A stretch of DNA of 5,299 bases, from contig CAIWLA010000241.1 in assembly GCA_903913345.1 (NCBI GenBank), positions 1 through 5,299 of the forward strand, in the 5' to 3' direction. The notes below the pieces were generated by a model. It had not been told where the DNA came from, made no database searches, and saw only the letters and a list, made by a program, of their open reading frames with translations. The stretch comes from an uncultured Magnetococcales bacterium. Lineage in GTDB: Bacteria > Pseudomonadota > Magnetococcia > Magnetococcales > Magnetaquicoccaceae. Each line of letters opens with the position of its first letter. The stretch's first letter is position 1. The translations under genes and the position numbers were made by a program. Positions 1 to 5,230 of the stretch are shown in pieces.

Positions 1-705
1 ACCTTGCAGTTGGCCCGCACAGGGGATTTGCAGCCGTTGTTTGTCTTGTTGTTGTTGGTCATTTCGGTGGGTGTGACGGCGTTTATCATTTTCATGGAGC
101 GGGCGCAGCGTCGTATTACGGTGCAATATGCCAAGCGGCAGGTGAGCGGTCGGCGCATGGTGGGTGGAGAGAGTACCCATCTGCCGTTGAAGATTAATAC
201 GGCGGGGGTGATTCCCCCCATTTTTGCCAGTTCCATTATTTTGTTTCCGGTGACGATTGCCAATTTTGCGCCGTGGGATTTTCTCAAGTCGGCGGCGGGC
301 CATCTCTCACCTGGCAATCTGCTCTATATGGTGGTGTATGCGACGGCCATTGTCTTTTTTTGTTTTTTCTATACGGCCATTGTGTTCAATCCGGAGGAGA
401 CGGCGGATAACCTGAGAAAGTATGGGGGATTTGTGCCGGGGATTCGTCCGGGTTTTCGGACGGCCGAATATTTGGATACCATTTTGACCCGTCTGACTTT
501 GATCGGGGCTGTGTATGTGGCGAGTGTCTGCCTGTTGCCTGAGATATTGATTGCCAATTACAATGTACCCTTTTATTTTGGTGGCACTTCCATGTTGATT
601 GTGGTGGGGGTCACGATGGATACGGCGTCGCAAATTCAATCCTTTCTGATCAGTCGGCAGTATGAAGGGTTGATGCAGAAGGCGAAGATTCGCGGGCGGC
701 GGTAG
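1..705 (+). CDS. secY: Protein translocase subunit SecY, C-terminal part (5' end outside window)
   Basis: SecY is the channel-forming inner-membrane subunit of the SecYEG translocon, which passes unfolded proteins from SecA or the ribosome across or into the membrane. The frame is open from base 1, so the gene is cut by the window edge. About 234 residues are visible of a usual 435-445, equivalent to transmembrane segments 6-10. Hydrophobic stretches lie at about visible residues 11-32, 66-89, 107-129, 163-183 and 191-212. Family motifs are present: ERAQRRI and YAKRQ in the loop after TM6, STHLPLKIN before TM7, and the C5 cytoplasmic loop with [10 protein letters not shown] and PGIRPG. The Arg of PGIRPG, codon 445-447, corresponds to the E. 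coli Arg357 needed for SecA-driven export. The C-terminus is basic (KAKIRGRR). rpmJ follows after 22 bases with no adk gene between, as in the end of an E. coli-type spc operon. Identification is certain; only the N-terminal half is unseen. Confidence 0.98.
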   Translation, partial: TLQLARTGDLQPLFVLLLLVISVGVTAFIIFMERAQRRITVQYAKRQVSGRRMVGGESTHLPLKINTAGVIPPIFASSIILFPVTIANFAPWDFLKSAAGHLSPGNLLYMVVYATAIVFFCFFYTAIVFNPEETADNLRKYGGFVPGIRPGFRTAEYLDTILTRLTLIGAVYVASVCLLPEILIANYNVPFYFGGTSMLIVVGVTMDTASQIQSFLISRQYEGLMQKAKIRGRR

Positions 706-727
706 TGGAATTTTTGGGAGGATGGTC

Positions 728-844
728 ATGAAGGTTCGTGCATCAGTGAAGTCGGTATGCAAAGATTGCATCACGATCAAGCGCAAGGGTATTGTCAGAG
801 TCATTTGTACCAAACATCCCAAGCACAAGCAGAGGCAGGGCTGA
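728..844 (+). CDS. rpmJ: 50S ribosomal protein L36, zinc-binding (C+) form
   Basis: L36 is the smallest large-subunit protein and binds 23S rRNA. Translation from ATG 728 gives 38 residues, [14 protein letters not shown]...[10 protein letters not shown], the same length as E. coli RpmJ. The zinc ligands of the C+ form are all present: Cys11, Cys14, Cys27 and His33. An extra His30 next to the site is not a usual ligand. A strong Shine-Dalgarno, GGGAGG at 716-721, lies 6 bases before the start. An in-frame ATG at 722 would add only MV and overlap the Shine-Dalgarno spacing, so ATG 728 is preferred by homology (universal MKVRASV start). The gene sits between secY and rpsM, the classical end of the spc operon. 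The strand and family are unambiguous. Confidence 0.97.
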   Translation: MKVRASVKSVCKDCITIKRKGIVRVICTKHPKHKQRQG

Positions 845-856
845 TCCGTGTGGTTG

Positions 857-880
857 CGGCTTTGCGTGGATGCAGAGTCG
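857..880 (+). promoter_or_regulatory. Stem-loop in the rpmJ-rpsM spacer (possible alpha-operon leader element)
   Basis: CGGCTTTGC (857-865) pairs with GCAGAGTCG (872-880) as RNA: nine contiguous pairs including two G-U wobbles, closing a six-base loop GUGGAU (866-871). It starts 12 bases after the rpmJ stop and ends 54 bases before the rpsM GTG. No U-tract follows, so it is not a standard intrinsic terminator. In E. coli the region upstream of and overlapping rpsM folds into a pseudoknot bound by S4, which represses the alpha operon, and rpsD is in this operon here too. Loop bases GGAU (868-871) could pair with AUCC at 844-847, but four pairs could easily be chance. A regulatory role is inference. 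Confidence 0.35.
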
Positions 881-934
881 ATGGTTGACCGCGCCGATTC
901 GGACAGAACTTAGGAAGATTTTGGAGGTTGCACA

Positions 935-1300
935 GTGGCTCGAATTGCCGGGGTAAATATTCCCATCAACAAACGGCTTGCGGTTGGATTGACCTATATC
1001 TACGGGATTGGTCGGCATGCCGCTGCCAGTATACTGAAAGCGGCGGATATTTCCCCTGACACGCGAGGCCGGGATCTTTCTGAGACGGATATAGCGCGGA
1101 TCCGCACCATCATTGACAGTGATTTTCAGGTGGAAGGTGACTTGCGCCGACAGGTGGCGATGAACACCAAGCGGTTGATGGATCTGGGTTCCTATCGCGG
1201 TTTGCGTCATCGTCGGGGGTTGCCCGTGCGCGGACAGAGAACCCATACCAATGGGCGTACCCGGAAGGGTCCACGACGGTCTATTCCTGGCAAGGGTTGA
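935..1300 (+). CDS. rpsM: 30S ribosomal protein S13
   Basis: S13 sits in the head of the small subunit, contacts the P-site tRNA through its C-terminal tail and forms intersubunit bridges with the large subunit. The 121-residue product matches the family (E. coli 118). It has the N-terminal [10 protein letters not shown], a helix-turn-helix-like segment with LTYIYGIG (residues 19-26), VEGDLRR (67-72), [24 protein letters not shown] (79-102) and a basic tail ending [14 protein letters not shown]. The start is GTG 935, supported by GGAGG at 923-927 with a 7-base spacer and by the universal MARIAG start. E. coli rpsM also uses GTG. Residues 106-107 are Asn-Gly where Asn-Ala is usual in TNARTRKG. 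It is the first gene of the alpha-type operon, with rpsK 54 bases downstream. Confidence 0.98.
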   Translation: MARIAGVNIPINKRLAVGLTYIYGIGRHAAASILKAADISPDTRGRDLSETDIARIRTIIDSDFQVEGDLRRQVAMNTKRLMDLGSYRGLRHRRGLPVRGQRTHTNGRTRKGPRRSIPGKG

Positions 1301-1314
1301 TCCGTTAGCAATTC

Positions 1315-1340
1315 TTCGGCCAGAGATTTTCTGGCCCGAA
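1315..1340 (+). promoter_or_regulatory. Bulged stem-loop between rpsM and rpsK
   Basis: TTCGGCCAGA (1315-1324) is an inverted repeat of TCTGGCCCGAA (1330-1340): ten Watson-Crick pairs interrupted only by a bulged C at 1335, with a five-base loop GATTT (1325-1329). It ends three bases before the rpsK Shine-Dalgarno (GAGGAG, 1344-1349). No U-run follows and the operon continues, so a terminator is unlikely. Plausible roles are an mRNA processing or stability element, or control of ribosome access to rpsK. The structure is seen directly; the role is inferred. Confidence 0.5.
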
Positions 1341-1354
1341 TGTGAGGAGAAAAG

Positions 1355-1750
1355 ATGGCGAAGGTCCAGAAGGTTGTTCGGGGGAAGAAGAAGGAGCGTA
1401 AGAGTATTGCGAGCGGTGTTGCTCACATCCATTCTACGTTCAACAACACGCTGGTTACGATTACCGATACGTCGGGAAATGTCATTTCCTGGGCATCGGC
1501 CGGGGCGCAGGGTTTCAAGGGATCGCGCAAATCCACCCCCTTTGCGGCGCAGATGGCGGCTGAGGATGCGGGTCGCAAGGCCATGGAGCACGGGATGCGG
1601 AATATCGATGTGCGTCTGAAGGGTCCGGGTTCCGGGCGTGAATCGGCTCTGCGTGCCCTGGCGGGCATTGGTTTCAATATTGCGTTTGTGCAGGATGTGA
1701 CGCCCATTCCACACAATGGGTGTCGTCCGCCCAAACGTCGTCGAGTTTGA
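1355..1750 (+). CDS. rpsK: 30S ribosomal protein S11
   Basis: S11 lies on the platform of the small subunit near the E-site mRNA and 16S rRNA helices. The product has 131 residues (E. coli 129) with a lysine/arginine-rich N-terminus ([10 protein letters not shown]), then [15 protein letters not shown] (residues 24-38), [14 protein letters not shown] (53-66), [14 protein letters not shown] (89-102) and the signature C-terminus [18 protein letters not shown]. Asn121-Gly122 is the site equivalent to the E. coli Asn that is converted to isoaspartate. ATG 1355 is preceded by GAGGAG (1344-1349) with a 5-base spacer. rpsD begins 37 bases after the stop. Nothing is unusual in the coding sequence; the spacer before it holds a strong hairpin. 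Confidence 0.98.
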   Translation: MAKVQKVVRGKKKERKSIASGVAHIHSTFNNTLVTITDTSGNVISWASAGAQGFKGSRKSTPFAAQMAAEDAGRKAMEHGMRNIDVRLKGPGSGRESALRALAGIGFNIAFVQDVTPIPHNGCRPPKRRRV

Positions 1751-1767
1751 CTCATCATTGGTGTTTA

Positions 1768-1782
1768 TTGCGAGGGACGCAG
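1768..1782 (+). promoter_or_regulatory. Possible rpsD ribosome-binding region, purine tract in a small hairpin loop
   Basis: The spacer before rpsD has two Shine-Dalgarno candidates. GAGGG (1772-1776) is 11 bases from ATG 1788 and AGGA (1781-1784) is only 3 bases away. Neither has ideal spacing. TTGCG (1768-1772) can pair with CGCAG (1778-1782), four Watson-Crick pairs plus one G-U, presenting AGGGA in the loop. The stem is short and could be chance. It is noted because rpsD encodes the probable autoregulator of this operon. Confidence 0.25.
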
Positions 1783-1787
1783 GAACA

Positions 1788-2414
1788 ATGGCCCGTTATT
1801 TTGGATCCAAATGCCGTATTTGTCGGCGCGAATCCACGAAGCTTTTTCTGAAGGGGGAAAAGTGCTTTTCCGATAAGTGTGCCATGGAACGCCGGAACTA
1901 TGGACCTGGGGTCCAGGGTCAGCGACGTCGCAAGGTTTCGGACTATGGCCTTCATCTGCGTGAAAAGCAGAAGATCAAGAAGACGTATGGTCTGTTGGAG
2001 AAGCAGTTCCATAATTATTTTGAAAAGGCGGAGCGGATGGGGGGGATCACTGGCGAAAATCTGCTGATTCTCCTGGAACGCCGGTTGGACAATGTGGTTT
2101 TTCGCTTGGGTTTCTCTTCATCCAGGAGTGAGGCTCGGCAGGTTGTCAGCCATCGTCAGGTGTTGGTCAACGATCGTTTGGTCAATATTGGTTCTTATTT
2201 GGTCAAGCCAGGCGACAGGGTGGCCATTACGGCGGCGGCCCGTTCCCATTTGCGCATCAAGGGAGCCATGGACAGTGCCGTGCGGCGGGGTTTGCCGGGA
2301 TGGTTGGATGTGGATCCCGTCAACATGTCCGGGGTTTTTCGTGCTCTGCCGGATCGTGCCGATCTGCCTGCGGACTATAACGAAAACCTGATTGTTGAGC
2401 TGTACTCCAAGTAG
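1788..2414 (+). CDS. rpsD: 30S ribosomal protein S4, with four-cysteine zinc site
   Basis: S4 is a primary assembly protein that binds the 16S rRNA 5' domain, helps form the mRNA entry channel and, in E. coli, represses the alpha operon. The product has 208 residues (E. coli 206). It starts MARYFGSKCRICRRE and has DYGLHLREKQK (about 52-62), an S4 RNA-binding domain with RLDNVVFRLGF...SRSEARQVVSHRQVLVNDRLVNI (about 98-140), and ends NENLIVELYSK. Cys9, Cys12, Cys26 and Cys31 form a C-x2-C...C-x4-C zinc site like that of Thermus S4; E. coli S4 has lost it. The start is ATG 1788, set by the MARY start; the frame is open upstream into rpsK, but an earlier start would add 24 residues not found in the family. 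rpoA follows after 26 bases. Confidence 0.98.
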   Translation: MARYFGSKCRICRRESTKLFLKGEKCFSDKCAMERRNYGPGVQGQRRRKVSDYGLHLREKQKIKKTYGLLEKQFHNYFEKAERMGGITGENLLILLERRLDNVVFRLGFSSSRSEARQVVSHRQVLVNDRLVNIGSYLVKPGDRVAITAAARSHLRIKGAMDSAVRRGLPGWLDVDPVNMSGVFRALPDRADLPADYNENLIVELYSK

Positions 2415-2440
2415 ACGTGACACCAGGTTAGGGGATGCGG

Positions 2441-3463
2441 ATGTACAGAAACTGGACCGAATTAATCAAACCTCAAAAGATTGAGTTGCTCGATCAGGGG
2501 GGTGCGCAGTTGAAAGCGACCCTGGTGGCCGAGCCTCTTGAGCGCGGGTTTGGGACGACCCTTGGGAATGCGTTGCGGCGGGTATTGCTCTCCTCCCTGC
2601 AAGGGGCGGCGGTATCTTCTGTGCAGATCGAGGGTGTGTTGCATGAATTTTCCAGTATTCCGGGGGTGCTGGAAGATGTGACGGACATCGTTCTCAACCT
2701 GAAGGGATTGGCGATCCGTTTCAAGTCCGGGTCGGGTTCCAAGCAGATTTATCTGCGGGCGGAAGGGGAAGGGGTGGTGACCGCTGGTGCGATTGATTGT
2801 GGACAGGATGTGGAAATTTTGAATCCTGGTCACCACATTGCGACGCTGAACAAAAGCGGCAAGTTGGACATGGTGCTGAACGTGACGACCGGCAAGGGTT
2901 ATGTCCCGTCGGTACAGAAGACGGATGATGAGTCGGCCACCATTGGGGAAATTTTCCTGGATTGCAGTTACAATCCGGTCAAGCGGGTGGCCTACAAGGT
3001 GGAAAATGCCCGTGTGGGTCAGCAGACCGACTACGACAAGCTGATCCTGGAGATTGAGACCAATGGTGTGATCTCTCCAGAAGATGCCCTGGCGTTGGCC
3101 GCCAAAATTTTACAAGACCAACTGAGCCTGTTCATCAATTTTGATGATGTGCCCATGGGGGATATCCTGGAGGAATCCTCTCTGCCCAAGTGGAATCACA
3201 ATCTGTTCCGCAAGGTGGATGAGTTGGAACTTTCGGTTCGTTCTGCCAATTGCCTGAAGAATGACGAAATTGTCTATATTGGCGATTTGGTTCAGAAAAC
3301 AGAGGCGGAAATGCTTAAGACCCCCAACTTTGGACGCAAGTCCTTGAACGAGATCAAGGAAGTCCTGGAGGAGATGGACCTCAGCCTGGGGATGGTCCTG
3401 GACGGATGGCCTCCAGACAATATTGAGGAATTGGCCAAACAGTTTGAAGACGAGCATTTCTAG
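2441..3463 (+). CDS. rpoA: DNA-directed RNA polymerase subunit alpha
   Basis: Alpha dimerises to nucleate RNA polymerase assembly (beta and beta' dock on it), and its C-terminal domain binds UP-element DNA and activators. The product has 340 residues from ATG 2441. The N-terminal domain (about 1-235) has [22 protein letters not shown] (31-52) with the Arg-Arg assembly site, [22 protein letters not shown] (68-89) and [16 protein letters not shown]. After an acidic linker, the C-terminal domain (about 255-318) has [11 protein letters not shown]; Arg267 matches E. coli Arg265, the key DNA contact. [16 protein letters not shown] follows. The tail [18 protein letters not shown] resembles alphaproteobacterial alpha. 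ATG 2441 is chosen over in-frame ATG 2435 because AGGGG (2430-2434) is then spaced by 6 bases and MYRNW is a common family start. The choice changes two residues. Confidence 0.97.
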   Translation: MYRNWTELIKPQKIELLDQGGAQLKATLVAEPLERGFGTTLGNALRRVLLSSLQGAAVSSVQIEGVLHEFSSIPGVLEDVTDIVLNLKGLAIRFKSGSGSKQIYLRAEGEGVVTAGAIDCGQDVEILNPGHHIATLNKSGKLDMVLNVTTGKGYVPSVQKTDDESATIGEIFLDCSYNPVKRVAYKVENARVGQQTDYDKLILEIETNGVISPEDALALAAKILQDQLSLFINFDDVPMGDILEESSLPKWNHNLFRKVDELELSVRSANCLKNDEIVYIGDLVQKTEAEMLKTPNFGRKSLNEIKEVLEEMDLSLGMVLDGWPPDNIEELAKQFEDEHF

Positions 3464-3469
3464 GGGAAG
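3462..3469 (+). promoter_or_regulatory. rplQ Shine-Dalgarno overlapping the rpoA stop codon
   Basis: AGGGGAAG begins with the last two bases of the rpoA TAG (3461-3463) and lies 6-9 bases before the rplQ ATG at 3476. Ribosomes finishing rpoA therefore cover the rplQ initiation region. This arrangement favours translational coupling of the two genes. Confidence 0.7.
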
Positions 3470-3475
3470 CGTGGC

Positions 3476-3841
3476 ATGAGACACCAGAGAGACGGGCGCA
3501 AAATGGGCCGCAGCAGCAGCCATTTTGAGGCAATGATGAGCAACATGTTGGTGAGCCTGTTCCGCCATGAACGCATCGAAACGACGACCCCAAAGGCCAA
3601 AGAGTTGCGGAGTATGGCCGATCAGATGGTGACGTTGGGCAAGCGCGGCGATTTGCATGCCCGTCGGCAGGCGTTGAGTCTGCTTCAAGACAAGGAGATT
3701 GTGCACAAGCTCTTTGCCGACATTGCGGAGCGGAACCGGACCCGCCCAGGGGGGTATACGCGGGTTCTCAAGACGCGGGATCGGTATGGGGATTGCGCGC
3801 CCATGTCTTTGGTTGAGTTGGTGGAACGGGTTGAGAAGTAG
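3476..3841 (+). CDS. rplQ: 50S ribosomal protein L17
   Basis: L17 binds 23S rRNA near the polypeptide exit side of the large subunit. The product has 121 residues (E. coli 127). It opens MRHQRDGRKMGRSSSHFEAM, has the RHERIETTTPKAKELRSMADQM segment (residues 30-51) and LRSMAD-type basic helices, then DKEIVHKLFADIAERN (72-87), and ends with RPGGYTRVLKTRDRYGDCAPMSLVELVE (90-117), the family signature region. ATG 3476 is 12 bases after the rpoA stop with AGGGG (3462-3466) upstream. It is the last gene of the alpha-type operon, as in most bacteria. The TAG stop is at 3839-3841. The coding sequence is ordinary and complete. Confidence 0.98.
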   Translation: MRHQRDGRKMGRSSSHFEAMMSNMLVSLFRHERIETTTPKAKELRSMADQMVTLGKRGDLHARRQALSLLQDKEIVHKLFADIAERNRTRPGGYTRVLKTRDRYGDCAPMSLVELVERVEK

Positions 3842-3976
3842 CTGTTTCTGGTGTGGTCCACCCCCGCAGGGGTGGCGGGGGGCTGGGAGCCGTTATGCAT
3901 TCCGAGACTCAAAATGGGAATGGTGGGTGAGCCTCTTCGGACTCTTGCACTCCCTGTGACGCTCAAGGTCATAAAG
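3842..3976 (+). other. Spacer between rplQ and the L,D-transpeptidase gene
   Basis: These 135 bases hold the GC-rich stem-loops described separately and a weaker inverted repeat, CATTCC (3898-3903) with GGAATG (3917-3922). I see no good sigma70-type promoter and no U-tract. The frame of the downstream gene is open right back to the rplQ stop, but the residues encoded here show no family features and precede a clear signal peptide, so the stretch is treated as noncoding. Confidence 0.6.
3858..3881 (+). terminator. Two overlapping GC-rich stem-loops after rplQ, possible operon end
   Basis: CCACCCC (3858-3864) pairs perfectly with GGGGTGG (3869-3875) around a CGCA loop, 7 bp. Alternatively CCCCCGC (3861-3867) pairs with GCGGGGG (3875-3881) around a 7-base loop, also 7 bp. 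The two folds share bases and exclude each other. They begin 16 bases after the rplQ stop, where the alpha operon would be expected to end. No run of T follows (the next bases are GC-rich), so this is not a canonical intrinsic terminator. It could be a Rho-related pause, a 3'-end stabilising hairpin or a U-less terminator. Confidence 0.4.
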
Positions 3977-5230
3977 ATGCGTTATACTTCCAGCAGATCG
4001 GTCGGTTTATGGCATTTCCTTCGGGCGGTTTTTCTCTTTTCTGCCCTGTTTTCCTGCGTTGTGGTTGATTCCCTCGCTTTCTCTTCCGATATGCCCCGTA
4101 TGGCCGATGGTTCGGGCCGTCCGGGTCCGCCGGACGCCTTCAGTGTGGCCAAAAATTTAAACGTTCAGACCACGCCCAATCTCCGATTGCGGGCCGAGGA
4201 ATATCTCAGTACGGTCAGCACCGGTGACGTGCCCTGGCGGCGGCGTTGGTATCCGTATACCCAGGGAGAGGAGGTGGTGGGTGACGGTGAGTTGCGTTAT
4301 CTGGTGAAAGGACCGGAAACCCTGATCGAGTTGGCGCGTCTGTTCGACATGGGATTCAATGAGTTGCACGATGCCAATCCCAATATCAACGTGTGGGTGC
4401 CCGAACCGGGCCGGGTGGTGCGGGTCTCTTTCCGTCGTGTCCTGCCCCGTTCCACGGCCCGTATTGTGGTCAATCTCCCCGAAATGCGTGTCTATCACAA
4501 GCGGCGGGACGGTTGGGTGGATACCTACCCGATTGGCGTTGGCCGGGAGGGGATGTTGACCCCTGTGGGTGCGACAACGGTCGTCCGCAAGACGGCTTAT
4601 CCTTCCTGGTACGTACCGGAGTCCATTCTCAAGGAAAAGCCCTATTTGCCAAAGGTGATTCCCTCTGGGCCAAACAATCCGTTGGGAACCCATGCGGTCT
4701 ATTTGACCATTCCTGGCTATCTGATGCACGGTACGCAAAAGCCTTATGGGGTTGGACGCCGGGTCAGTCATGGCTGTATTCGTCTTTATCCTGAAGATAT
4801 TGTGCGATTTTTTGAAGAAGTGGCCGTGCATGATACGGTGGACATTATCAAGCAGCCGGTCAAGGCCGGTTGGCAGGGGGAGCGGTTGTTTTTGCAGGTG
4901 CATGATGTGTTTTCCATGAAGGAGCGGGCCAAGTTGCCGTCCGACGCCAGCCGGGTGGTCTCCCAGGCACTGGAGCGGCGACCCTTTGCGGCAGCAGAGG
5001 TGGTGATGGATTGGAAGGCCATGGAGCAGGCTGTGCAGCAGGCCAGTGGGGTTCCCCAGGTGGTTGGTCAGGTTTGGCATCCGCCACCGTTTGAACACAT
5101 AGGCGTGGGGTGGGGGTGGGAGGAAAAATTTAACTGTTACATCCATCGGGCCAAGGCAGCCCAACGTGCGCGGCCAGTGGATCCGATCTCTGTTCCGATC
5201 CAACCGGAAAGATCGGCACCGCAACGGTGA
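3977..5230 (+). CDS. Secreted L,D-transpeptidase (YkuD family) with LysM-like segment
   Basis: Enzymes of this family use a cysteine to make meso-DAP-meso-DAP (3-3) cross-links in peptidoglycan or to attach proteins to it, in the periplasm. The product has 417 residues from ATG 3977, which has AAGG (3965-3968) 8 bases upstream and gives a clean Sec signal: basic start (Arg2, Arg8, Arg16), hydrophobic core at about 17-30, possible cleavage after SLA at 34. Cys27 in LFSC is a poor lipobox. Residues about 106-151 (LRYLVKGPETLIELARLF...NELHDANPNIN) look like a divergent LysM peptidoglycan-binding segment. The YkuD domain spans about 161-293, with IVVNLPEMRVY, YPIGVGREG, TPVG and the active site His251-Gly-Thr...Ser264-His265-Gly-Cys267-Ile-Arg-Leu. 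It resembles the ErfK/YbiS group. A tail of about 105 residues (313-417), ending Trp/Gly-rich then Pro-rich, has no recognised domain. Confidence 0.92.
   Translation: MRYTSSRSVGLWHFLRAVFLFSALFSCVVVDSLAFSSDMPRMADGSGRPGPPDAFSVAKNLNVQTTPNLRLRAEEYLSTVSTGDVPWRRRWYPYTQGEEVVGDGELRYLVKGPETLIELARLFDMGFNELHDANPNINVWVPEPGRVVRVSFRRVLPRSTARIVVNLPEMRVYHKRRDGWVDTYPIGVGREGMLTPVGATTVVRKTAYPSWYVPESILKEKPYLPKVIPSGPNNPLGTHAVYLTIPGYLMHGTQKPYGVGRRVSHGCIRLYPEDIVRFFEEVAVHDTVDIIKQPVKAGWQGERLFLQVHDVFSMKERAKLPSDASRVVSQALERRPFAAAEVVMDWKAMEQAVQQASGVPQVVGQVWHPPPFEHIGVGWGWEEKFNCYIHRAKAAQRARPVDPISVPIQPERSAPQR

Noticed and set aside
885..916. Promoter for rpsM from TTGACC (885-890)
   Set aside because: No acceptable -10 hexamer occurs at 16-19 bases; the best nearby (TAGGAA, 911-916) matches three of six at a spacing of 20.
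743..1714. Long minus-strand open frame (323 codons) opposite rpsM and rpsK
   Set aside because: It lies antisense to two certain ribosomal protein genes, has no family features, and is explained by the codon composition of the + strand genes.
1716..1787. Upstream extension of rpsD overlapping rpsK
   Set aside because: S4 proteins start MARY at the ATG at 1788; the 24 extra residues match nothing and overlap the conserved rpsK C-terminus.
3898..3922. Inverted repeat CATTCC/GGAATG as an operator
   Set aside because: Only six pairs with a 13-base spacer that is not symmetric; easily chance, with no regulator evident nearby.
3851..3976. Earlier GTG 3851 or ATG 3914/3920 as start of the transpeptidase
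   Set aside because: These would place up to 42 unremarkable residues before a typical signal peptide and lack a good Shine-Dalgarno; ATG 3977 has AAGG at proper spacing.
3839..3979. Possible stop-codon read-through fusion of L17 to the transpeptidase
   Set aside because: rplQ and the downstream gene share a frame with no further stop in the 45 codons between, but such a run is not improbable by chance in GC-rich sequence. The fusion would also bury the signal peptide inside a ribosomal protein.
3945..3988. Promoter for the transpeptidase from TTGCAC (3945-3950) or TATACT (3983-3988)
   Set aside because: The -10 candidates fall at or after the start codon and spacing to a -35 is wrong, so transcripts would lack the ribosome-binding site.
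3998..4060. Lipoprotein signal (LFSC, Cys27) in the transpeptidase
   Set aside because: Phe at the -2 position is unusual for a lipobox and a hydrophobic VVV run follows the cysteine; a signal peptidase I site after SLA (residue 34) fits better, though not proven.
4157..5224. Long minus-strand open frame (355 codons) opposite the L,D-transpeptidase
   Set aside because: The product is His/Pro/Arg-rich low-information sequence. The + strand frame has a signal peptide and an intact YkuD active site, so this is a shadow.
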